NCBI GenBank assembly: GCA_003254925.1
Contig: QANZ01013920.1
Span: forward strand, 5,747-69,746
DNA from: Chamaecrista fasciculata
Lineage: Eukaryota > Streptophyta > Magnoliopsida > Fabales > Fabaceae
Reading direction: 5' to 3'
DNA length: 64,000 nucleotides
The notes beneath the pieces are model-generated. The model did not search any database and was not told where the DNA came from. It was given only the letters and a program-made list of their open reading frames with translations. Below are positions 1 to 12,976 of this stretch, one piece after another. Numbering within the stretch: position 1 is the first letter of the stretch; each line of letters begins with the position of its first letter. The translations under genes and the position numbers were made by a program.

Positions 1-549
1 CTAAAACTAGGAATGAGAACACTATAAATAGAGGCTCTAGGTGCCTATCTCAGAGATAACACACAACACAGATCAATTCTTAGTCAGACTAAGAATTTCG
101 CCTAGAGCTCTATAGAGAGTGTGAAAATTCGCCTAGTCCTAATATTATGAGAGTGAGGCGATTTTCATGAAGAAAGAGAATTGGACCTGCACCTGATAAT
201 ATTAGTACTTTCCCAATCAATCTTGATAATCAAGAACAGTTCTTGATTGTTCAAGAATCATAGATAGAGTTCCCGTTTTCACTTGGGAAGAAGTGAAGGA
301 GGCTAGCACCTAGGCATCTGCCAAACTGCTCGTGTGGATTACTGGTAGAGGAAGGACACTCTGTGGACTTCTCAAATTCGCGAATACGATAAGTCACCGA
401 TCAAAACTAGGTAAACATCTTTTCTTATCTGGTATAAACATAGTTAGTGGATCCTGGAAGGAATCACAGAGTTAGCTTTTAGTTTTATTTGCGTTTTAGT
501 CCAAAATTTTAATTTTCTTCCGCTGCGCTCCCTCTGTGATTTCCCAACA
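1..549 (+). mobile_element. LTR retrotransposon long terminal repeat, 3' part (fossil)
   Basis: This stretch has a TATA-like box (TATAAATAG near 23-31) about 520 bases before an end in TTTCCCAACA, the usual CA terminus of a plant LTR. The part before the terminus closely resembles 2320-2568: both carry GCTAGCACCT, then CTGCTCGTGTGGATTACTGG and a purine-rich block. The two therefore belong to the same or closely related LTR families. The upstream end lies outside the window. The family is probably Ty1/Copia or a non-autonomous relative; this is inference, because no coding part is seen here. Confidence 0.6.
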
Positions 550-1370
550 GTTTACTATGATAGCGTCCTTGATTAATTATGAGATAATTAATCTAAATCC
601 GTCCCTGGTCGATTATTCTCGTGGGAGCGAGAATGAACTAAGACCAGCATGACCTCGGTGTATGGAGATACATGCACTAGATGCTTTACGAGAGTCATGG
701 TGCAATTATGTAAGGGGTTACAAGTTGCTGGACTGACCCGGAGAGTCCTGCATGGGTTTAGTCAGCTAGTCTCTCCTGCACACCTGTCACGATGCCTTAG
801 ACCTGAGGTCTTGACTATTCCGGCATTGTAGTTGTCAAGCTTTGGCCTAGTCTAACGTTGCCCGTAGCAGGGTGGCCATAAGGGCTAGGTACGGGTTTGG
901 TTGATTGCAGTGCTAACGAATGTGGTTGACCAAGATGGGATTTTGTCCCTCATAGAGATGAAAGATATCTAACTGGCGCCCTCGATGAGTCTGTCCAAGG
1001 AAAGAGTGGCCATTCAATAAATTGGGACTAACTCAAGAAGATCGAGAAAGTTGTGGTTTGGATTAAGGATGACTTTCCCGTGCCTTATCCAGAACCAAGA
1101 TATCGTGTGACAATAGGGTCTATGACAAGGTGGTACTAAGGTTAAATCGGTCATTTTGATAAAACGATAACTCACGTGTTTTGGGTAGTCGTGATGGATT
1201 GCTAGAGTCCGCTCTCGACTTGTGAGTCATAGGGATGGCTTGCTGCGAACTTCACATGAGGCCTGCTGGGTCACACATGAGCAGGATCTGGACACCACTT
1301 AAAGGGACACGAATTAGGGCTAATTCGTGAGTGACTCCGGTGACACAATTTAAGACATAGCTAAATGTCT
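550..1370 (+). mobile_element. Non-coding internal region between two related LTRs (fossil)
   Basis: The stretch between the two related LTR segments has no recognisable retrotransposon protein. Its base composition is more even than the AT-rich host spacer around the genes. It may be the interior of a large non-autonomous (LARD-like) element or the remains of a decayed one. A 60-codon open frame at 649-831 resembles nothing I know and is not called as a gene. The boundary with the next LTR is not sharp. Confidence 0.35.
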
Positions 1371-2568
1371 GGGACATAAAGTTTTGTCTTAAATAAAATC
1401 TACGGTTATGATATTTAAATTTGTGGGACAAGTTTAAATATATTAATTGTTAAATAGTTAATTGGATTAATCTATTTACAATTATAATATTAGGGAATAA
1501 TAAATTAAATAAGGTTCCTAAAAGTTAGGAGATTATTGATTTATTAAATTCACTAATATTAGGATAAATTGGATAGAGGGTGGCCCCTCTTTTAGCTTGA
1601 TTTTAATTAATAGAAATGTTTTATTAATTAAAGTCATGACTTGGATTTGAATTTGAAGTCAAGATTTGATTTTGATTCCAAGATTCAAATTTTGAATTAA
1701 ATATATTAGGGTAATATTATAATTCAAAATCTTTGGAAGATAATAAGTTGGTTATGACTCCCTAAGAGTTAGGAATGTTTTTTATTTATAAAATTCCAAA
1801 GAAAATGGGGAAGGATAGACGCATGGCTTGTGGGACCAAGGAGGAAGATTTGATCTTCCATTTTGATTCTCAAAAGATTGCATTTTGAATTCAATTAAGA
1901 TATTAAGGTAATATTTTAATTAAGAATTCAAGTCCTAAAATTATAATATTATTGTAATCTTATAATTTTATAATTCGATAATCCATTAATTTAGGGATTC
2001 CCTAATTATAATTATCAAATTTCCCCAACTCTATATAAACCTAGGCAAGTCGACTTTTGCTAGCTAATGCACAAGTGAGTTTTGCAATTTTCCTTTTGTG
2101 AGACAAGAGAGAAAAATCGGCTAGACCTAGACCTAGAGAGAGAGAGTAGAATTTTCTTCAAGAGTGTGAGAGAATTCGACTTGTTCAAGAACTAGGGTTT
2201 TGTGAGAGAAAAACAAGAAGGTGTTCTTGTTTCTTGCGCCACCTATCCTTTTAAGGTTCAAGAATTGTCCTTGAATTTTAAGAGCCGTAGATTGAGTTCC
2301 CGAGTTCTTTTGGAGAAAAGATGAAGGCTAGCACCTTGGTGCCACTAAACTGCTCGTGTGGATTACTGGCAGAGGAAGGACGCTTCGTGTGGACTTCTCA
2401 ATATTGCACCATTCAACCAGACCGATTGAAACTCTTGAGGTATACCACTAACTTTACCGGTTTAAATTCGTCGAGCGGATCCGTAGGGAAATCACAAGTT
2501 TGTTTTGCGCCCTGTTTTAATTAATTTTAATTTTTCGCTTCCGCTGCGCGCGCCGTGATTTCCCAACA
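1371..2568 (+). mobile_element. Second related LTR (fossil), ending CCCAACA
   Basis: A TATA box (TATATAAAC near 2033) is followed about 535 bases later by the terminus TTTCCCAACA at 2559-2568, the same layout as the LTR at 1-549. The last 250 bases are recognisably similar to it, but clearly diverged, so this is either an old LTR pair or two related elements. The 5' boundary is approximate. The sequence beyond 2568 reads as a minus-strand transposon protein remnant, so this LTR appears to have inserted into, or been joined to, another element. Confidence 0.5.
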
Positions 2569-3085
2569 ATGCGCCCGTCAAGAGGACTCGGAATAAATCT
2601 AGAATCAATGATCCTATGGAGTAAACGAACGGCAGGGGTTGAGTGGATGGTGGAGACTGAAGTGAGTACCCTCTGATCATCTTCAGTAGGATAAGAGCCA
2701 TCGAGGTAACGATAGATAAGGTTCCTAAGGGATGCTATGTTTGTTCGATATTTTTGGAAAGAACAACTAGGGAAAAATCGGCAACCAAACACGTAGTTGA
2801 TTGCATCGGCGGAGCAATCCAAATGGGTTCCTTGGAGATAAACTTTATTGAGGTTCTCAATGTCGACATGGGAATAAAATTCCCTTACCAAGTTGAGACT
2901 ACCTTTAAGAGGTGGCTCAAAGAATCCTCAAACTTTTCTTTCTCGAATGGCTGAGTTGAGTTCTTCAATTGCAAGATCAGAGTAACTAATCCCCTTTTCA
3001 GCATGAACTGGAAGGTGACGAACAAAGTCATCGTGATAGCTCTTTTGCTCGGACGCTCTTGAATTGGGTCATATCTACAGATCAA
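2569..3085 (-). mobile_element. Remnant of a plant retrotransposon-associated protein (PF20167-like), fossil
   Basis: Two minus-strand open segments (3085-2885 and 2891 down to the LTR junction) read like the 'putative plant transposon protein' domain often carried by Gypsy-type elements. Signs are a VREFY start, a following SADAINYVFG-type block, and a later segment ending near RFIPSP. It is an incomplete fossil, cut at its left by the LTR that ends at 2568. The family assignment rests on remembered motif resemblance, not on a search. Confidence 0.45.
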
Positions 3086-3850
3086 TAATTATAATTAATA
3101 TTATAATTATCGGAAAACCTAGAAAACTCTACGACGAACTGTCTAGACACTACAAACTTACCTCAAATCACCTTGAAACCTTATATCGCGAACTAAATTA
3201 TAATTTGGGGTTGCGTCGTCGGCTTAGTCGCCAGCGCAAAATATTTTGCAAAGTTTTTTCGAAAATTTTGACAGCAGTGACCCAAATTACCCTTTTGTTG
3301 GCAGAGATAAGTCCTAAAGTCGACTTTTGAGAAGAATATCCTATTCTAGAAGTTCCTAACGAATTCACGAAAAACCTTAAAGGCTTACCTTGGATTTGGA
3401 AGAAAGCTTCGAAAGAGAGGGGTTTTTAGCTCTCAAGAGAGTGCTCTAGGAGCTTTTGGGGTGAATAAGACGTTTTGAGATTTGTGAGAAGCCTAGAGGT
3501 TTGATGGGGTATTTATAGGATGAAAATCTAAGATATTCCTAATATATTCGTCAAATCCGCTTGATTTAAAATTTGAATTTAAATCAAATTTGGTAGAGTG
3601 TAATCATGATTAAACTCTCCAAATAATTTGACGTTGGGCCGCCAGGTGCGCCGCCAGTGCAGAGAATAAAAATTGAAATTTTTATTTATGTCGCTTGGCT
3701 GCCAGACTCTAACTAAAAATTAAATTAAAACTAAGATTACTAAGAATGAAAATGCTAGAATTTGTCTACTACAAATTCTAGGGTCCTAAACTACGAATAA
3801 TTAGGGTTTTGGATAACCCTCTTCTTCCACCACACTTACGCGAAAATCGT
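3086..3850 (-). mobile_element. LTR-like promoter stretch of a minus-strand element (fossil)
   Basis: On the minus strand there is a TATA box (TATAAATA, opposite 3510-3517). Downstream of it, toward lower coordinates, lies a leader-like region with GAGAG/CTCTC blocks. GC-rich GGCCGCC/GCGCC motifs at 3630-3660 and 3205-3235 resemble in style those in the LTR at 7183-8640, but I could not align the two as a true pair. This is probably the LTR or leader of another Gypsy-type element. Confidence 0.35.
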
Positions 3851-3881
3851 GTAAGTGGGAAGAAGGCATTGCGGAACATCT

Positions 3882-4385
3882 TTAGGGTGGCCTGAAGGTT
3901 TCATGGCGGATTTTTATGAAGTATCCGCCTATCCTTCGTTCGACAGAGATCCTTTGTCCACATCGGTTGCCATCCTTGTCCTTGAAGAGTGTGGCTCGGA
4001 TAGGGTTTCGTACCACCTTCCAATTTTTAAGGTTTTTAAGTTTTATGCGTGGCCGATATCTTGTTTTTTTATTTATCCTAAACTGACGTGTCTTATGATA
4101 TTTAGTCCTAAAAAAGCAGTCTCGCATAATAAGACGATAAAGTGCATATTTGTTTGCGACCGTACCTTTTTGTGTGATCCCTGCATCATCAACAAATGAT
4201 CCAATGGGCTGATCTAAGTCTTTGATTGTTATTCCTTTGCGCTTCGGATCGAGCACCTTGTCTATGCCTATGAAGTCCACATGAATCCTTTCGGTTGCGT
4301 TCTTACATACGGCATCTACATTATGGAGCCATTCTTCGTCGCTTAGGCATTCAGCACCTATGCCTAAGTTCGTGCACGAACACAT
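3882..4385 (-). mobile_element. Open segment of unknown function inside the Gypsy block (fossil)
   Basis: A 167-codon minus-strand open segment lies directly beyond the gag-protease part of the Gypsy element. I do not recognise a domain. The C-terminal third is rich in Arg and Lys. Its place inside the nested retroelements makes an element-derived protein more likely than a host gene. Confidence 0.3.
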
Positions 4386-4415
4386 GGAGAATAGGGTCCT
4401 TGGCTTTTTCGCTGC

Positions 4416-6843
4416 TCATATCTCCTTATCTGCAAAATTAGAAACACTATAGCACGGGGCTATAGTTGGGTTAGTTTTATGGTGCACAGGCTGCCACATA
4501 GCCTTGTGTTTGGAAATATTTTCTTTGGATGCTGGTTTCTTTTTTACTTTGGAAGTTACGAGGTCTTCCTCCTCTTCCTTGAAGAGTGAACTATTGGTCA
4601 TATCTTCAAAGTCTGCTTCTGGTATATGCAAGCCAGGATCAGGAGGTTCTAAATTCAAGAGTTTCAAATTCAAGATCCTCCTCTTTAGGTTTTTCTCCTA
4701 GAGTTTTACTAGATGTACAAATACTTCGTGTTTCCAACATGGAGTTTTCATCGGATTTCTCCGCTTCGTACATCATAAGTGTGATATTTTGATGTCCATT
4801 GTCCATAGTGATCTTTCCATCCTTCATGCTAATATTGACATTAGTGGTCCGTAGGAAAGCTCTGCCTAAAATTATGGTGTAGTCGGTAGCTCTATTACTA
4901 CCGGTATCTAGGACATAGAAGTCAGAGGGAAAGATTAAACCTTTCACTTTGACTTAGGCATATTCAAAGAATCGTAGACTGACTTAGGCATAACGTTGAT
5001 AGCTGCTCCTAAGTCCAACAATGCTCCATTAACTACGACTTTTCCTATCATGCAAGGGATGGTAAATGAACCAGGATTCTTGCGTTTTATAGGTATCTTA
5101 GGGTTTAGAAGGGCTGAAATGGTAGGACTTAGTTGAAGTTTTCTTTGGGATGTTTTCTTTTTCTCAACTAAGTTTTTAAATACCTTGGTATACCTAGAGA
5201 CTTTCCTAACCAAATCTAATAAGGGGGCATTGACTTTTAGTTTTCCTAATAAGTCTTCTATCTCCTTATCCTTATTATCCTCTAGTTGTTCCTTAGTCAT
5301 TACATGAGAGCTTGGAAACGGGAGGTCTTCTACCTTAGTTTCCAATTGGTTCACAACAAGGGTTTCTGCCTTTTCCTTCTTATAGTTGAAACCAAAGAAG
5401 AATTGGGCATACCTAGGATGCTTTTCTATTATGGCCTTAAAGTTTTCTCCACCCTTGATCTCTATGAACATCTCTTCAGGCTCAGGCTCTTCTAGGGTTT
5501 GCACTAATGTTTCTTGAGCAGGGTTTTCTATGGGTTCGATTTCTCTAGTAGTAATGACATAAACTGCCTTAGAACTACTAGGGGCACTTATGTTATTTAC
5601 TTTGACATCAGCTGCTCGAACGAATGCTTGTTCAAGATCATCGTGCTTCCTTTTCACGATTTCCATTTCTTTAGAAAGAAGATCGATCCTTTGTCCCAAA
5701 TCATCGAATTTCTTCGAAGTTCGAGCTTCGAATTCTTCAAACTTCCTAATGAGGAGTTGAGTGTCAGTTTCGGTTGAAGATAGCTTTTTTCTTTGAGGAG
5801 CTGGGTTATTAAAATTTTGGTTTTGGAAATAATTTCCAATCCTAAATCTATTTTCAATTTTTTCTAGGAGATTGACTAGGGCCTTGTTGATACATGGCCG
5901 AAACTTCCTCGGGTTGATGGGGACATTCCCTAGTTCCATGTTGATATGAATCGCACACGGAGCAAGACGCGGTCACAAGAGCGAATTTTCTTGGCGAAGT
6001 AGCTAACTTGGCATTCATCTCCTTGACAGCTATGGCTAGACTGTCCATGTCTGATGCCAATTTTTCCATCATCGGGTCTGACTCATTGTTTACTATTCCC
6101 TTGACAGCGCGGGTACGTCTTCTTCGGTTTTCTCGCTTGAGAGCGACTTCCTTGATTAGCTCCCATGCGGTCTCGACATCCAACTTCGTAATGGATTGAT
6201 TAGACGCGACATCAATATAATTAGCCTCGTCGTCTAGGAGTCCACTACAAAAGTATTCCACTATCTGCTCCTTAGTGTACTGGTGATTAGGACACTTTAC
6301 TAAAAGGTCCTGGTATCTAGTTAGGTACTCGAGTAACGTCTCGTTATCTCGTTGTTCTACAGCTGAGATTTGCTGTTTAGCGGCAGATGCTTTAGGTTCG
6401 GGAAAGTATTTGTCAAGAAACGACCTTCTAAGATTTTCCCAGGACAGATTAGCTGTCCATTCATAAGTTCCTAGATGAGTATACCACTCTAGCGCCTTAC
6501 CTTCGAGTGTGAGATGGAATACTTTCCACATCACATCCTCTATGCTTGGTGCTAGGGGTTTCATGGTTCGGTAGTGAAGATACAAATTATTTAGATGAGT
6601 AAAAGGATTTTCACTGGCCAATCCGTGAAACTTAGGTAATCCTTTGAAAAGTGGTCTTTTGATCTCAAAATCCGTTTGGATTTGAGGGAACACATTTCGC
6701 TGAACCTCATACTGTTCATTAGATTGAGATGATTCTCTTATAGATCTTCTCGGTCTAGGTTGTCCATTATTTAGACTGTGATTTTGGCAAACTTCTTCGC
6801 GTTCTTGGTTATCTAACCTATGGTTATTGCCTGAATTTTCCAT
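4416..6843 (-). mobile_element. Ty3/Gypsy (Athila/Tat-type) gag and protease region, broken
   Basis: The minus-strand segment at 6843-5854 has the plant Gypsy gag signature (PF03732 type): FKGLPKFHGLASENPFTHL, then LEGKALEWYTHL, a WENLRRSFLDKYFP block and a region of DNETLLEYLTRYQDLL type, ending near a Cys/His cluster. The segments at 5939-4639 carry a retroviral-type aspartic protease-like region (GSFTIPCMIG, ALLDLGAAINVMPKSVY, later IILGRAFLRTTN). Reverse transcriptase and integrase are not seen. The element is incomplete and split into several frames. The tRNA-Asp-type primer site at 7160-7177 and the LTR at 7183 give its orientation and 5' end. Confidence 0.8.
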
Positions 6844-7159
6844 ATCTAAGTTTTTCTTACCTTTTTAAGGGATCTAAGTGTCTCTTCTAAATCCAAATCT
6901 AAGGGAACTATAGGCTCTAAAGGTCTCCTAGGCATATACTAGAAAAGATAATAATAATAAATAATAAACTAGCGAAAATTAAAATAAAATTAAAATTAAA
7001 CTAGACACAACAGATTAAACAAATAATAAAAGACTCAAAATAAACAAAAACAAAAACAAGACTCAAAAATAAAACAAGACTTGACTCTAAAAAAATAAAG
7101 ACTCAAAAAAAAAAGACTTAAAAACTAATCACAATTTTCTTAGGAACTGAAGAAAGAGT
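6844..7159 (-). mobile_element. Gypsy leader between primer site and gag (fossil)
   Basis: An A-rich stretch (on the plus strand) separates the gag start from the primer-binding site. It contains no other feature and fits an untranslated leader of the minus-strand Gypsy element. Confidence 0.5.
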
Positions 7160-7177
7160 TCCCCGGCAACGGCGCCA
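7160..7177 (-). promoter_or_regulatory. Primer-binding site, tRNA-Asp type, of the Gypsy element
   Basis: The minus strand reads TGGCGCCGTTGCCGGGGA, the primer-binding site typical of plant Athila/Tat Gypsy elements. It lies five bases inside the TG...CA terminus of the LTR starting at 7183 and so fixes this LTR as the element's 5' LTR. Confidence 0.85.
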
Positions 7178-7182
7178 AAACT

Positions 7183-8640
7183 TGACCGGACACCCGTCGT
7201 AAGATGTCAAACGGATCAAATTTAATTATACTCGAGCCTTGCAAGTATAACTATATTCATTAAAATATAATATAGATGCTAATCCCAAGGTCGAACTCTC
7301 GCGGAACTCAATGTGATGAGGCTAAGAGAATTGTGACGAAGGTTGTAACTTCTGTAATTGAGGGTTGTCACGATTTAATAAGATTCTTATGAGTCAAAAC
7401 AATACTTGAGAGAAAACCCTAGAGATAGACTATCATAGTTCGTTCATCCTAAAGATTAGACAATGAATATGCATTTACTTTTCCAAGTTAGACCAGATAT
7501 TTAAACCATAAACACAATCAATCAAATAATAGAGAGGGTACAAGATTAGATTAGGTAACTCATCCAAAACTGGTTTCATGAGGTATTTGCCAAAGCTCGT
7601 AGGGACAATCTATACTATTGTCACATCGGAACAATAAACAAACATATATATCAATTAATACTTCTAATCATGCATATAAGATATTGTAAACCACTCTTTA
7701 GAATCCTAAAGAGCTACTTCATTAATCGTGAGAGAGACAGACTCCAGGAATGTCAAGGTCTCATTACTTTAACAAAATATGATCTACGACTTATATATAA
7801 ACAACTTCAACAATTACATTTGAAGGAGTTGATCATACCTCATAAACCCAACATCAACATCTGAACTTTACAACGAATCATGGTGAACTCAAGTCACATC
7901 CTTGAGGCATTCGTCAAGTATCTACCTATTTAGTTACTCATGCTCTAGGCAGAGAACTATTCTAATCTAAGAGAATTGGTGTAAACTAGTAGAAGTCAGT
8001 GAATTGGTGCTCTGAGCGTGGAATGACGACCTTTATTTATAGTGTTGAGAAGTGTGCGTGGTCCGCAAGTCAAGGGAAGAAAATCGCCTCTGGGCCGTTG
8101 ACTGCGCCGGCGGCCCAATACGAAGGCGCAGCGAAATATCTGCTATATTTCGATTATATCTTCGTATCTTGAATCGTATCCTTGCAAAACATACTCTCCT
8201 ACTTCAGATTAATCTGTGTCGTGAGATTTCCCTTTTGGGCCGTTGGCTCAAAGAGGCGGCGCAACAACAAACTGCGCTGAAGCTTATCTGCTGTCGTCAT
8301 ATTCCTATAATATTCGTACTCCGCGGGATTCACCGAATCTGGGCCGGCAGCCCACGTGGTGGCGCAAAGATATCTTATGCTCAACATGATCTTCTAGAAT
8401 ATTCTGATATTTCCTCTTAGTTTAGCCCTGTTTGGATATCTGAAACACTGAATAAACCATTAAGTAGCACCTATTTATAAAGTACAATAAATAAGCACTA
8501 ATTAACCTATTTTATCCACTTTATTTCACCATACCTTGGTGCTGCCCTTAGCATATTAATTAGTCTCATTCCAATATATTATTATTATAAACATACTAAA
8601 AGAATGCCAAATAACTTGTTCACTTTTGGGCTGATCACTA
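7183..8640 (-). mobile_element. 5' LTR of the minus-strand Gypsy element (fossil)
   Basis: The LTR begins with TGACCGGACACCC next to the primer site. A minus-strand TATA box (TATAAATAAAG, opposite 8031-8041) sits about 850 bases from the LTR end, giving a long R-U5. GC-rich GGCCG/GGCGC motifs at 8090-8360 would be in U3. The far end is approximate; it is placed where the Copia-like sequence starts. No matching partner LTR was found on the left, so the element is probably truncated there. Confidence 0.6.
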
Positions 8641-11600
8641 TGTCTTCTTTTGTGGTTGATATACTTGTTTAGAACAGGCGTGTAAGACGAGTTTACTTAC
8701 TGGCGAAGGAGACTTTGTGAGGACAAATTCTCAATTTCAATTTGTAAACATTGCCTTACAGGTAAAAGCAACTTGAAAACCATTAAGTTATGAAATCAGA
8801 AGTTCTATCTTCATCAAATTAGTCCACACGGACATCAGTAGTCCGACGAGCATGTGAGGGCCAAGGCAAAGGGCCTTGTATTTTTCTCACTATTGTGTGA
8901 TGAAAATGGAATAGTTGAATAGCTAACCATTCCATATACTCTATAGCAAATGGGTTGCTTTAGGAGTAGATTAAGTTGATAATGGCTTAGGTAAACGTCA
9001 CCATTGGGGAGATGGCTTACCAAAGGCCTTTTGTGCTTAACTCTTTGCCCTCTGGTTCTGTGAGCACGATTCCTTATGAGTACTACTTGGGTTAAATACC
9101 TAATTAGAGTATGTTAAGACCATGATGGTTTATAGCACACTTGATTCTTCCAGTAGTTTGGGAAGCTTGCCCTTAGAGGCAAGTAGCTTATCTCGTTGAG
9201 ATAGCTTGGTCACTTGGTCACTCAAAAGGATACATCTTCATTAGCGAGGATGTAGACGCCGCAGTCACAGAATTTGAGTCTAAGGATTTAACTTTTCTTT
9301 AGACTAAATTTTCTAGCAAGGGAGATGGATTTTAGAATGTGCACCTTTGTTGAGAGGAGAAGGACTAGCAACACACCGAGAGAAGCATATAGATGCACCT
9401 CCAGTTGCTAAGTCCAGTGGGAGTGATGCTTACGAGAAGCATGTCTCCAACGGAGCACAAACTAAGGCGAAAACTAGAGTAGTAGTAACTCTCATGTGAA
9501 GAAGGGCCCAAGATGGTTCAATAGGCTCTCTCCTACCCTACTAGTAAATGGTGGATTAAAATGATGGAAGAAAAGATGACGAAGTCTATAAGAACAGAAC
9601 AAGTACAAGACTTGGTGGATCTGCCTTGAGTCGCAAGGCATTTTGAGAACAAGTGTGCTCTCAAAGGTTAAGGAAGGCAGATGAGTCAATTGACTACCAC
9701 TAGGCACATTGAGAAGTGAAGAGGTTCACGCGATAAGAAGGTACTAAAAGTGACGAAGTCTTCTTGGTTGTTGTGTGGACAAAGTTTGATTCTAGCTTTG
9801 GTCGCCAGTTTAAGTTTAGGAGTACATCTGATGGATGTCAAGACCACTTACTTGAATGGAAACCTAAGTGAAGGGTTTACATGCATGGGCATGTAAATGT
9901 TGTGGCAAAAGGCCAGGAGCACAAATGTGATAACTCTAGTGATCTGTCAAGATCTCACACCTTCATCTAGACTCGTGGTAATTGACTACTTAGTCCATGC
10001 CAAGAAAGCTGAGAGTATTTCATTACCCTCACACCCTGTGTAGAAGACATATGGTCAGCTAGAAACTACATATGGACTGCTTCAGCCATTTAAAATGGTT
10101 ATCCTATCATCTTTTAAGATGAAGGAAATGGGTTAGACAGTGGGAGCCTAGATTCATAGAGATTGCTCTAAGAATTAGCTACCTCTGTCACAAGAATCCT
10201 ACATAGAAGAGATTCTTGGCAGATTCCATGAGAGGGAACTCAAACCCAGGTGATGCCTTAGTAGAAAAGGCAAGTTTGAGTCTTGCTTTATGACTTTAGA
10301 CTAAGTCGAAGATAGAGTCATGAAGATGAATTCTCAGACATGCGGTTGGTAGCTTGAAGTACAATGAGGACTGTACTCGCTTTGACGCACCTTTTGTAGT
10401 CGACTTAGTGAGTCGTTATCAGTCAACTCTAGGACAGACATTTGTTAATAGATTTTAAGGTACTTGTAGGGCACTGCTGATAATCAGTTGTTTTCATCAT
10501 AGTGACCTACAAGTGGTGAGTCACAATGATGTTGATTGGGTAAAAAAGACTTGGATAAGTATAAGTCCATGTCTAAGTGTATTTTCTAGCTAGGCACTAG
10601 GCCGAAGCAAGAAATGTTCATGCATTTCTCTAACGTAGAGTTCGTTGTATGATCATCAGTAGTATGAGGGGCAGTCAAGCTTGGGATGATCTTATGTCAC
10701 TTGGAAATCGCAAACAAAGCCGACAATCTAGTGACATTGTCTCCTAAGCCAAACAACTATGGTTTATACCGAGAAAGCCCAAGTACCATGAAAGGATGCA
10801 ACACAACTTCGTATGAGACGTTGTTGTACAGTTGTAAATTATCATGTGATATTAGTCTATGCACCAAGTAACCGTGGAGCATTGGCTCATACTGGAGCAT
10901 TGGCTCTAACCCCTCTCAGTCCTATAGTGGTGGGTTAGCTGTATGAAGAATACAAGCTATAAAACTAGTGTTTTAGATACATCAGCCTATCACATTCCTG
11001 CTCTAATCAGGCAAAAGGTCCTTGAAGGGACATAGGTTCCCTAATGAACCCGTCATTGATATCACCAACACTTAAGAACATGTTTTGTGATAGGGTTGCA
11101 TAGATCAAGGTAATTTAACAGAGTTTATGTGTTAAACTTTATATCATGAGGACAAACTTTAGAAAAGCACTATTTCTTGATCATAAGTAAGGTGTATTGC
11201 TAAGGCAGACCTTTATTTTGTGCGAGTCAAGAAATAGAAATATTACACAATACACAAAGCATGTTGTACAGGCTTGGGAGGTTGGCTCTCTCACACGAGC
11301 AACTGCCTTGGACACACAAGTGGTGGGGCCAAGATGAGACTTGAATGTTTTTCCTCAACACTATGGTTGGATAAAGTGTGAATATCCAGAAGCAGTTGAA
11401 AAGCGCTGAGTGTTGGACAGGAAAACACCAAATAAAGAATTGTAAAGTCGCCTTAGTAAGTGTACTAGGATGAGATCCGCTAAGATGATGAGAAAGTCTT
11501 ACGATCGAATTATGAATCCCTGCTATTCATAATGCCTGTAGCCAAATGTGAGTGCTCCGTTTGGCGCTGTGAGAAGCGAGCAAAGACTGGTAGCAGTCTC

Positions 11601-11940
11601 AAGTCAGATTCTAGGTGAATCTGGACTAGGGTCTGTGTGGTGTAAAGATGAATGATCGAAATCAACATACGCTCGAGAACACCACAACATGAGTTTCATA
11701 TCGCATGAGCTTTAAGAACCGCAGAGGGAAGCATGTGAATCAATCCCTGCTTCAATGTTGTGTGAGTCCCTGAAAGGATGCATCAGTCCTTTCAAGAAGG
11801 TACCCCTTATGCACTTTGACTCTGTCATGAAGAGAGAAGGTAGTGTATGCTACTTTGATTTCTTTCCAATAGGCTATTGTAAAATACGGCCCAATGGGAG
11901 ACAGTCAGAAAAGCAACTATTAGATATAATGGTTTAGAAA
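8641..11940 (+). mobile_element. Decayed Ty1/Copia pol region (fossil)
   Basis: Plus-strand traces of Copia pol appear in the expected order. Around 8890-9080 there is an integrase-core-like stretch ending near TIPYEYYLG. At 9227-9305 KGYIFISEDVD then VTEFESKDLTF matches the integrase C-terminal region. At 9835-9895 MDVKTTYLNGNLSEGF matches the reverse transcriptase start (VKTAFLNGDL type). The frame is broken many times, so this is an old fossil. LTRs were not identified. The Gypsy LTR to the left may have inserted into it. Confidence 0.7.
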
Positions 11941-12976
11941 CTTCTTTTTTTTTTTCTTTACCTGATATTGGGTTTGAAACTTCAGGGACTAATTTTGACA
12001 TCACTCAAATTTAAGGGATTAATTTGAAATCTTAATTAAGGTTAAAGAATCATTATCATTACTCTAAGAAATACTATAATCCAGTCCATCCAATCCATCC
12101 AATTACTTTTATGTTATCTTGACCCTCAAAAGCCCATAAGAAGAAGCCCATTGCTATTGCACGTGGATGCTCAATTTCGTCGCCAGCAAAAAAGGCGGGA
12201 GCAAAATAAAACGTTATTGGGATTCGTACCAATGTTAACATTTTCGGAGCAACACAAGCCTATTCGGTTGCTTCTGCATTCTGCAATATTCTCTCCTTCC
12301 TTCCTCACTCAAGCTCATTCCGCTTCTTCACTTTCACGCTTTCCTAATTTTGCTCTCTCGCTAGGGTTTTCGTAATTCTTCAACTCCTCTCTTTTTTTCT
12401 TCGTTTCAATTATCTATATATATATGCTTGCACATTTCTACTGGCTGATCTGTGTTTGATGATGATGATTCTATGCATTAGCGCGAGATTAGACTGTGGA
12501 TTCGACTCGCAGTTGGTTTCTAGCTCAAAATACTATATTCGTGAATTGCCAAATATGGTTAGAGTTTTGTGTGATTGATTGATAGGAAGCTGGGGTCACG
12601 ATTAGGAAAGAATAAAGAAAGGAAGGAAAGGAATTTTTTAATTTTTATTCTCTATTTTTTTTTTCGGTATTGCGAGTAAAGATTTAATCAAATAGTAGAT
12701 TCTACTGTATTGGGTCTGTACTTAGTAGATTTACCATATAGATGAACAAGTAATACAATAAGAGCTACTTTATGTAACATGCTCTACATTGTGTGTTTGG
12801 AGCTTATGTTTTTATACTTTTATTACGAATTCTGGTCCTAATTCATGTAATAATGTATTATTTATGCAGGAGCTTGTTACGAGATTCATTTTTTATTTTT
12901 CATTTTTGCTGCTTCAGTTGTGTTACCTGTACCTGGTTGATGAGTTGATCTTCTGGTTTTAAATCCGACTCCAAGA
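11941..12976 (+). promoter_or_regulatory. Promoter and 5' untranslated region of the OSCA-like gene
   Basis: Between the retroelement nest and the first coding exon lies a pyrimidine-rich stretch (12285-12400, CTCTCC/CTTCC repeats), typical of a plant 5' leader. A splice acceptor (TTTATGCAG, ending 12869) lies about 107 bases before the ATG, so the leader probably has an intron. No protein-coding segment is supported. A remnant reading GGGACTAATTTTGACATC at 11985 resembles a piece of a foldback MITE. Confidence 0.5.
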
